Assembly: GCA_937871165.1 (NCBI GenBank)
Contig: CALMXK010000013.1
Coordinates: 1 to 38,646, forward strand
Length of the DNA stretch: 38,646 nt
Direction of reading: 5' to 3'
Origin: an uncultured Actinomycetes bacterium
GTDB lineage: Bacteria > Actinomycetota > Thermoleophilia > Miltoncostaeales > Miltoncostaeaceae
The notes beneath the pieces are model-generated. The model had not been told where the DNA came from and did no database searches. It saw nothing but the letters and a program-made list of their open reading frames with translations. Positions 33,691 to 38,646 of the stretch are shown in pieces; within the stretch, counting starts at the first letter, position 1, and every line of letters starts with the position of its first letter. A program made the position numbers and the translations under genes.

Positions 33691-34926
33691 GTGCCTGACG
33701 AACCCTCCGTTCCCCCGCATCGCCCGGGCGGCCGTTTCCTCGGCACGTTTATCTCGTTCATCCTCATCGCCGGACTGTTCATCGCTGGCGTGTGGATCGG
33801 CGGTCACCCCCGTCAGACGGGCCTTGACCAACTGACGCCCGGTCTCCGCGATCGGCTGCTGTCGGATGACCGCACCGCGGTGAGCTCCGAGGTGCTGTCC
33901 ATCTTGGAACAGGACTACTACAAACCGATCGATCCCAAGGTGCTGCAAAAGGCCGAGGACGCGTCGGCCGCCGCGCTGGTCGCTGCGATCGGCGACCCGT
34001 ACAGCGTGTTCATGACCAAAGACGAGTACGCCAAGTTCCTCGACGTCCGAGCGGGAACCTATGTCGGTGTCGGGATCGAGTGGCATCCCGAGGGCGAGCA
34101 CGGACGCATCAACCGCGTGATCCCCGATGGTCCTGCAGACCGTGCAGGGGTCAAGGCCGCTGACGTGATCGTCGCGGTGGACGGCACTCCCGTCGCCGCA
34201 AAGGACAAGTACGCCGCCATGTCGACGGTCAAGGGCAAGGAGGGCACCAAGGTGACCCTCCGGATCGTCCGCGGCGCGGCAAAGCCACGAGACTTCACGA
34301 TGACCCGGGCGGAGATCCGCGAACGCGTGGTTGATACACGCGTGGAGACGGTGGGGGATGCGAAGGTCGGCTACGTACGCCTTGACCGGTTCACCACAGG
34401 ATCGGCCAAGGCGTTGCGCAGCGCTGTCAGCGGGTTCGCCAAGCAGAAGGTGACGGGCGTGGTGTTCGACCTTCGCGGCGATCCGGGAGGTTTGGTCGAC
34501 GAAGCCGTCGACGTCGTCGGGGTCTTCTTGCCGAGCGGATCGGATGTCGTGACCGAGAAACCGCGCAACGGTGAGCCCAACCGGCTTCGCACCGATGACG
34601 ACCCCGTGCTCGATGGAAAGACGCCCGTCGTGATCCTGGTGGACCAGAGCTCGGCGAGCGCCAGTGAGATCGTGGCAGGGGCGTTGCGTGACGCCGGCCG
34701 GGCGAAGCTCATGGGTGATCGCACGTTCGGCAAGGCGCTCATCCAATCGACGCGCGTGCTTCCCGGTGGCGGTGCGCTCAAGTACACCGTCGCCAGCTAT
34801 CTCACGCCCAAGGGTTTTGACCTGGGCACCCGCGGGCTGACGCCGGACGTGAAGTTGGCCGATGATCCGAAGACGCCCGCCGACGAAGTGCTTCAGGCGG
34901 GTCTTCGCCTGGTGGGAGCGCGCTGA
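33691..34926 (+). CDS. ctpA: C-terminal processing peptidase, S41 family
   Basis: 411 residues, GTG start. A membrane anchor (about 16-36) is followed by an N-terminal helical part, a PDZ domain (about 120-200; GVGIEWHPEG, IPDGPADRAGVKAADVIVAV) and the S41 protease core: YVRLDRFT, VVFDLRGDPGGLVDEAVDV, the nucleophile in QSSASASEIVAGAL (Ser323 by spacing to the lysine) and the general base in TFGKALIQS (Lys348). It cleaves C-terminal regions of extracytoplasmic substrates, including tagged proteins. Located between ftsX and rnr; its stop overlaps the proposed CTG start of rnr by 4 nt (CTGA). Confidence 0.94.
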   Translation: MPDEPSVPPHRPGGRFLGTFISFILIAGLFIAGVWIGGHPRQTGLDQLTPGLRDRLLSDDRTAVSSEVLSILEQDYYKPIDPKVLQKAEDASAAALVAAIGDPYSVFMTKDEYAKFLDVRAGTYVGVGIEWHPEGEHGRINRVIPDGPADRAGVKAADVIVAVDGTPVAAKDKYAAMSTVKGKEGTKVTLRIVRGAAKPRDFTMTRAEIRERVVDTRVETVGDAKVGYVRLDRFTTGSAKALRSAVSGFAKQKVTGVVFDLRGDPGGLVDEAVDVVGVFLPSGSDVVTEKPRNGEPNRLRTDDDPVLDGKTPVVILVDQSSASASEIVAGALRDAGRAKLMGDRTFGKALIQSTRVLPGGGALKYTVASYLTPKGFDLGTRGLTPDVKLADDPKTPADEVLQAGLRLVGAR

Positions 34927-36779
34927 GCCGCGCCCCCCGCGGGCCGCGCCCCGCCTCGGTCGTTGTCGGTCGGCTGGTCGGCGCCGGTCGTGGGCTCGGT
35001 GTCGAACCGGTGTTTGCGCCGGGTCCGCTGCTGCGCCTGGGCAAGCAGGGCAAGCTCGGAAAAATCGGGGACCTGGTGACCGCGATTGCCGGTCGCGGTT
35101 CGCCACGAATCGTGGCGGTGCACGGATCGGCCACGTCTCCGCGAGCTGCGATGGCGGCACTGCTCGCCGACGAGGATCTCGGTCGTCCGTTTCCCAAGGC
35201 GGTGATCGCCGAGGCTGAAGACGTTGCGCGGCAGGCCGATGATGTCGACCCTGGACGCGTCGACCTGACCGGCCAGCTGGTGATCACCATCGATCCGGAA
35301 GGCGCGAAAGACCACGACGACGCGATCGCTGTGGCGCGCGACGGCGATGCGATCCGCCTGTGGGTGCACATCGCCGATGTGTCGCGCTTTGTCAGACCGG
35401 AGGGCGCCATCGACAAGGAGGCGTCGCGGCGCGGCAACTCGGTGTACGTGCCGGGAATGGTCGATCCGATGCTGCCGCAGGTGCTGTCCAACGACGTGTG
35501 CAGCCTGCGCCCCGGCGCCGATCGCAAGGTCGTGACGGCCGAACTTTTGATCGGCCCTGACGGCGAGGTTCGAAGCGCACACTTCCAGCGCTCCACCATC
35601 CACTCGCGGCGGCGCCTGACCTACCCGCAGGTGGACCGGTTCTTCGGCGGCGTCTCCTTGGGAGATGCCGAGCTGGACGCCGACATCCAGGTGGCGCGAG
35701 AGGTTGCCGGGTGGTTGCGTGCACGTCGCATGGGGCGAGGTGCGCTTGAGATCACGACCGGCGAGGCGGCGTTTCGCTGGGACGACGATCGTCTGCTCGG
35801 TGTCGAGATCGAACACCAGACGGAGTCGCACCAGCTGGTGGAGGACTGCATGATCGCCGCCAACGAGGCGGTGGCGCGATTCCTGTTGGCCAAGGGTGTG
35901 CCGACGATCTACCGGTTCCACGACGACCCGTCCGAAACCGCCATCATCCTGCTGTACGACCGCATGGCGGCGCTCGGCGTGGCGATGGCGCCACTTCCCG
36001 ATGGGCCGCTCACTCCGGAGCAGTGTGCCCAGGCGGCGCGCGACGCCGGAGCGGCGATCACGGCGCATGTTGCGCGCCACGGCGGCGCCCGTGGGCTGCC
36101 GGTGCTCGTGTTGCGGTCGCTGCGTCAGGCGTACTACAGCGTGGAGGAGTCGTCGCACTCAGGGCTTGCAAGCTCCGCATACCTGCACTTCACATCACCG
36201 ATCCGGCGCTATCCGGATCTCGTTGCGCACCGGGCACTGCTCGACGCGCTCGGTCTCGACGGCCAAGCCGACAATGCGCTCGGATGCGCGCTGGCTGCGG
36301 AGCAGAGCTCGCTGACCGAACGGCAGGCGGTGAACGTGGAGCGCCGTGCCGACCGCGTCTGCCTTGCTTTCCTGGTGCGTGACGTGATCGCCGAGGACCA
36401 CGATCAGGAGTTTGACGGCGAGGTGACCGGCGTCGGCGAGGCGGGACTGTTCGTGGCGTTCGGTCCGGATCTGGTGTACGACGGCTACCTGCCCGCCAGG
36501 GCGATTCCCGGCGACTGGTGGACACAGGACCCGCTCGGCGTGCTCCTCGAAGGTGACGAGTCGGGACGGCGCATCGGGATTGGCGACGCCATCCGGGTGC
36601 GGGTGGATGACGTGCAGCCGCTTCGCGGCCGAGTGGAATTGGTGCCGGCCGGCACCGTCGCCAAGCCGTCCGGAGCGCCCGGTCCCCGCGGCCGCGACAC
36701 GGGCGCGGGTGGGCGTCCCGCCAGGCCTGGCCAGGACTCGGGCCGCGGTGGCAACCGCCATCAGCGCCGACGCCGCTAA
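34923..36779 (+). CDS. rnr: RNase R/RNase II-family 3'-5' exoribonuclease, probable CUG start
   Basis: 618 residues if initiated at CTG 34923 in a CTGA overlap with ctpA, with GGGAG 4 nt upstream. The first ATG/GTG/TTG in frame is GTG 35010, but the residues between (SRAPRGPRPASVVVGRLVGA) read like the usual start of this family, so the longer form is preferred. The RNB catalytic domain begins near residue 118 with TIDPEGAKDHDDAIAV (metal-binding aspartates) and includes HIADVSRFV, RRGNSVYVPG and FTSPIRRYPDLVAHR. An S1-like region follows, then a basic tail rich in Gly and Arg. It degrades structured RNA and, with SmpB encoded next, nonstop mRNAs. Confidence 0.9.
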   Translation: MSRAPRGPRPASVVVGRLVGAGRGLGVEPVFAPGPLLRLGKQGKLGKIGDLVTAIAGRGSPRIVAVHGSATSPRAAMAALLADEDLGRPFPKAVIAEAEDVARQADDVDPGRVDLTGQLVITIDPEGAKDHDDAIAVARDGDAIRLWVHIADVSRFVRPEGAIDKEASRRGNSVYVPGMVDPMLPQVLSNDVCSLRPGADRKVVTAELLIGPDGEVRSAHFQRSTIHSRRRLTYPQVDRFFGGVSLGDAELDADIQVAREVAGWLRARRMGRGALEITTGEAAFRWDDDRLLGVEIEHQTESHQLVEDCMIAANEAVARFLLAKGVPTIYRFHDDPSETAIILLYDRMAALGVAMAPLPDGPLTPEQCAQAARDAGAAITAHVARHGGARGLPVLVLRSLRQAYYSVEESSHSGLASSAYLHFTSPIRRYPDLVAHRALLDALGLDGQADNALGCALAAEQSSLTERQAVNVERRADRVCLAFLVRDVIAEDHDQEFDGEVTGVGEAGLFVAFGPDLVYDGYLPARAIPGDWWTQDPLGVLLEGDESGRRIGIGDAIRVRVDDVQPLRGRVELVPAGTVAKPSGAPGPRGRDTGAGGRPARPGQDSGRGGNRHQRRRR

Positions 36780-36782
36780 GAT
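36777..36782 (+). promoter_or_regulatory. Candidate -10 box (TAAGAT) for smpB, overlapping the rnr stop codon
   Basis: TAAGAT begins with the rnr stop TAA and ends 9 nt before the smpB ATG; no Shine-Dalgarno is seen, so smpB may have its own leaderless transcript in addition to readthrough. Confidence 0.4.
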
Positions 36783-36791
36783 GGTCGGCCC

Positions 36792-37271
36792 ATGGCCAAG
36801 GCGAAGAACACCGACGAGCGTTTCAAAGATGTCGCGCAGAACCGCAAAGCGCTGCACGAATACGAGTTCGTGGAGCGTCTGGAGGCCGGACTCGTCCTGA
36901 TGGGCACCGAGGTGAAGGGCCTGCGTGAGCGCGGCGCCACGATCCGCGACGCCTACGCGCAGGTGCGCGACGGTGAGGTCTACCTGATTGGCCTGCACAT
37001 CCCCGAGCACATGAACTCGCGCTTCGGGCACGAACCGACGCGCACGCGCAAGTTGCTCCTCCATCGCACTGAGATCGATCGGATCACCGGAGCGATGGCG
37101 GAGAAGGGACTGTCGCTCATTCCGATCCGGGTGTACTTCAACGACGGTCGCGCGAAGGTGGAGCTCGGTCTCGGCCGCGGCAAGAAGCTCTACGACAAGC
37201 GCCGAACCATCATGGAACGCGACGCCAAACGCGACTCTGACCGCGCCGTCAAGTTCTCCCGACGCCGGTGA
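36792..37271 (+). CDS. smpB: SsrA-binding protein SmpB
   Basis: 159 residues, complete. Conserved blocks NRKALHEYEFVERLEAGLVL, GTEVKGLRERGATIRDAYAQ, RTRKLLLH and the tail GKKLYDKRRTIMERDAKRD are all present. SmpB delivers tmRNA to stalled ribosomes for trans-translation. It sits next to rnr, whose product degrades the released mRNA. The tmRNA gene (ssrA), often just downstream, is not in the remaining 1.3 kb of genomic sequence. Confidence 0.97.
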   Translation: MAKAKNTDERFKDVAQNRKALHEYEFVERLEAGLVLMGTEVKGLRERGATIRDAYAQVRDGEVYLIGLHIPEHMNSRFGHEPTRTRKLLLHRTEIDRITGAMAEKGLSLIPIRVYFNDGRAKVELGLGRGKKLYDKRRTIMERDAKRDSDRAVKFSRRR

Positions 37272-37768
37272 GCGCGTTGGCCCGTCGCTGGGGGTACGTG
37301 GTCGTGGCGGCGGGTCTTGGAGTGGCGTGGATCATGTGGGCGGCGGTCGGTGTGCACAGCGTCGACGAGGACGCGCTCATGTCCTCGGTCGCCGATTTTG
37401 AGGACCTTCCAGGAATGGTTGACGAGGGGGCGGTGGGGACCGGCGCCTTCGGTGGAGTGATCTCCACATCGTATGGATATTGGGTGTCGAACGGAGCCGT
37501 CGCGGCGACGATTCTCGTGGCGTGCGTGTTGATCGCGTTCGTCACGATCGTTCGACGGCGCGCGATCGTTCCGTTGATCCTGGCGGTGGTAGCGACGCTC
37601 GGACTCGTATTGGTCGTTGATGCAGTGCAGCAGACGCGCGACCCCGTGCTGGTCGCCCGCCCCCTTCCGTTGACAGTCATGGTCGTGGCGTCGCTCGTCG
37701 CTTTCGCCGCCGCCTGCGTGCTGCTGGTCGACGCGTTGCGGGGTCGACCGCCTCGCACGGAGGGCTGA
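37268..37768 (+). CDS. Hypothetical membrane protein (four helices) coupled to smpB
   Basis: 166 residues, GTG start in a GTGA overlap with smpB. Hydrophobic segments at about 8-28, 78-95, 100-120 and 135-157; the first loop (29-77) is acidic and Gly-rich and probably extracytoplasmic (HSVDEDALMSSVADFEDLPG). I recognise no family. Tight coupling to smpB shows it is a real gene but says little about function. Confidence 0.75.
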   Translation: MSALARRWGYVVVAAGLGVAWIMWAAVGVHSVDEDALMSSVADFEDLPGMVDEGAVGTGAFGGVISTSYGYWVSNGAVAATILVACVLIAFVTIVRRRAIVPLILAVVATLGLVLVVDAVQQTRDPVLVARPLPLTVMVVASLVAFAAACVLLVDALRGRPPRTEG

Positions 37769-37854
37769 CCACTTCAGGGGAAACCCTCAGTTGCCGAAAT
37801 ACGTGAGGTGCCCGGAGCGGTTCCGGCGCGCGGCGACTGAACGTGGAGGACCTG

Positions 37855-38283
37855 ATGTTGGATCAAATGAGCAAGGGCGACAAGGCTGCGAGTGCAGGCG
37901 CGCTCGCGCTGCTGATCTCACTGTTTCTCCCGTGGTTTGGCATCAACACCGGGTCGGCGGTCGTCGACAACATGCTCGAGGCGTACGGGGCGCTGTCGGT
38001 CAACGCCTTCAAGGCGTTCGGCATCGTCGATATCGCGCTGGTCCTGATCGCGGTGGCTGTGGTCGCCGTGCTCGTGTTGATCGCGACCGGCAAACTGGAC
38101 GACAGCCTGCGTCAGCCGCTCGAATCCGTCGGCGGTGTCGCCACGGTCATCGTGGCCTGGAACCTGTTCGACTCCGGCAAGCTCGACGCCGTCTCCATCA
38201 AGTACGGCGGGTACCTGGCGTTCCTTGGCGCACTGGCCATCTCGGTCGGCGGTTTCCTCAACCGCAAGGACGGCGTTGTGTAG
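37855..38283 (+). CDS. Hypothetical small membrane protein (four helices)
   Basis: 142 residues from ATG 37855, chosen because GGAGGA ends 4 nt upstream; GTG 37843 is an in-frame alternative inside that region. Helices at about 13-30, 52-79, 90-108 and 119-135; ALALLISLFLPWFGIN at the N-terminus resembles small actinobacterial integral membrane proteins of unknown function. The stop TAG coincides with the left end of the inverted-repeat element at 38281. Confidence 0.75.
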   Translation: MLDQMSKGDKAASAGALALLISLFLPWFGINTGSAVVDNMLEAYGALSVNAFKAFGIVDIALVLIAVAVVAVLVLIATGKLDDSLRQPLESVGGVATVIVAWNLFDSGKLDAVSIKYGGYLAFLGALAISVGGFLNRKDGVV

Positions 38284-38443
38284 TGTCGCGCGTCGGAACT
38301 TCGTGGCAGTTCGCCGGCTGCGACCGTCGCGATCCGGCGTCCTCGGTATTGCAAATACGGCCGGTATTCACAACGACCTGCGTCCACCGCCTCGCTCGGT
38401 CTCGCTCAGCGAACTGCATACGCATTTCCGAAGCGCGACACTA
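38281..38443. repeat. 163-bp imperfect palindromic element with TA ends (MITE-like or bidirectional terminator)
   Basis: TAGTGTCGCGC (38281-38291) is exactly inverted at 38433-38443. Inside, TCGGAA/TTCCGA (38293-38298, 38426-38431) and GCAGTTCGC/GCGAACTGC (38306-38314, 38409-38417) also pair, and the centre is AATAC-GGCCG-GTATT (38354-38368), so symmetry runs from ends to middle. Both ends begin with TA followed by GTGTCGCGC, as expected for a Tc1/IS630-type miniature element with TA target duplication. The element's terminal TAG is the stop codon of the genes on both sides. It has no coding capacity. Confidence 0.7.
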
Positions 38444-38573
38444 GCGCACGACGATCACGTGTTCGGCGAGCGCCCCGTGGGCGCCGTAGGTCGTGATCTT
38501 CTCCACATCGGAGCTGCGGCTGGGGCCTGACACGAGCGACGCGGCCGATGGCGGAGTGCGTCCGGAGTAGGTC
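38441..38573 (-). CDS. LUD-domain (LutC/YkgG-like) protein, C-terminal fragment
   Basis: Only the last ~44 codons are present, entering from the right. The sequence SAASLVSGPSRSSDVEKITT followed by YGAHGALAEHVIVVR matches the C-terminal end of LUD-domain proteins, where SGPSxTADIE and GxHGPxxLHVVLV are conserved. LutC-type proteins are part of an iron-sulfur lactate oxidation complex. Genomic sequence stops at 38573 and adapter follows, so the gene is cut by the contig end, not broken biologically. The stop TAG lies in the right arm of the inverted-repeat element. Confidence 0.7.
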
Positions 38574-38646
38574 CTGTCTCTTATACACATCTCCGAGCCC
38601 ACGAGACTAAGGCGAATATCGTATGCCGTCTTCTGCTTGAAAAAAA
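38574..38646 (+). other. Illumina Nextera adapter read-through (assembly artefact)
   Basis: 38574-38592 is the Tn5 mosaic end CTGTCTCTTATACACATCT, 38593-38607 is CCGAGCCCACGAGAC (Nextera read 2 side), 38608-38615 is the index TAAGGCGA (i7 N701), 38616-38639 is the P7 sequence with one mismatch (A for C at 38618), and 38640-38646 is poly-A from reading past the end. None of it is genomic; the frame on the minus strand beginning MYKRQ is the well-known adapter translation. Confidence 0.98.

Noticed and set aside
37272-38573. tmRNA gene (ssrA) downstream of smpB
   Set aside because: No tmRNA-like 5' end, tag reading frame or tRNA-like 3' end was found; the region holds two membrane protein genes and the palindromic element.
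38406-38588. Minus-strand protein beginning MYKRQ
   Set aside because: Its start lies in the Nextera adapter; only the LUD frame ending at 38441 is supported, and that is a different frame.

Overview
The window is a 38.6 kb contig of high-GC chromosomal DNA. Gene content and order (comF, long-form hpf, secA, prfB, ftsE, ftsX, ctpA, rnr, smpB; pit with a small membrane protein and a DUF3349 protein; LCP ligase; bifunctional PGI/PMI) point to an actinobacterium. Thermoleophilia or Acidimicrobiia are my best guess, but the class cannot be settled by eye. The last 73 bases (38574-38646) are Illumina Nextera adapter, not genome, so genomic sequence ends at 38573. Genes are dense, often coupled by 1-4 nt overlaps (ATGA, GTGA, TTGA, TAATG). 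Many promoters have a TAnnnT box only 6-9 nt before the start codon, which implies leaderless mRNAs.

Region by region. 1-521: the 5' part of a TerC-family gene (minus strand) under a clear yybP-ykoY manganese riboswitch whose expression platform can be read from the sequence. 622-6036: a rhodanese lipoprotein, then sulfur assimilation: cysG (minus) divergent from a TauE/SafE transporter, cysD and cysN, followed by a small HTH regulator broken by a one-base frameshift. 6144-8762: the phosphate transporter pit with a 2-TM protein and a DUF3349 protein (the Mycobacterium Rv0545c-Rv0544c-Rv0543c trio), then a Bax-inhibitor-1 protein. 8805-16007: a biotin locus. birA is divergent from bioY across a palindromic candidate operator. 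bioY heads a tightly coupled run: acyl-CoA ligase, thiolase-like protein lacking two catalytic residues, ECF ATPase, an ECF T-component fused to a hotdog domain, and an MFS transporter. This is the most unusual gene set here. 16049-17745: a KhtU/KhtT-like K+/H+ antiporter pair. 17780-25334: an M20 amidohydrolase, LCP glycopolymer ligase, UDP-glucose dehydrogenase, mannose-1-phosphate guanylyltransferase-like protein, PGI/PMI and MtnA, probably one transcription unit serving envelope glycans. 25335-26015: a 680-base gap holding a strong hairpin, a 58-codon ORF and a degenerate ~40-55 bp tandem repeat built on the near-palindrome GGCCACTTGGCC. 26016-37271: comF, hpf, secA, a 39-nt perfect palindrome, prfB, ftsE (with a long Pro/Ala-rich N-terminal extension), ftsX, ctpA, rnr, smpB. 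37268-38443: two small membrane proteins and a 163-bp inverted-repeat element whose ends supply the stop codons of both flanking genes. 38441-38573: the 3' end of a LUD-domain (LutC-like) gene.

Together the genes cover nutrient acquisition (Mn, sulfate, phosphate, biotin, K+), envelope glycan synthesis and the protein export / translation-rescue / division core. No rRNA, tRNA, CRISPR array, prophage or intact insertion sequence was seen.
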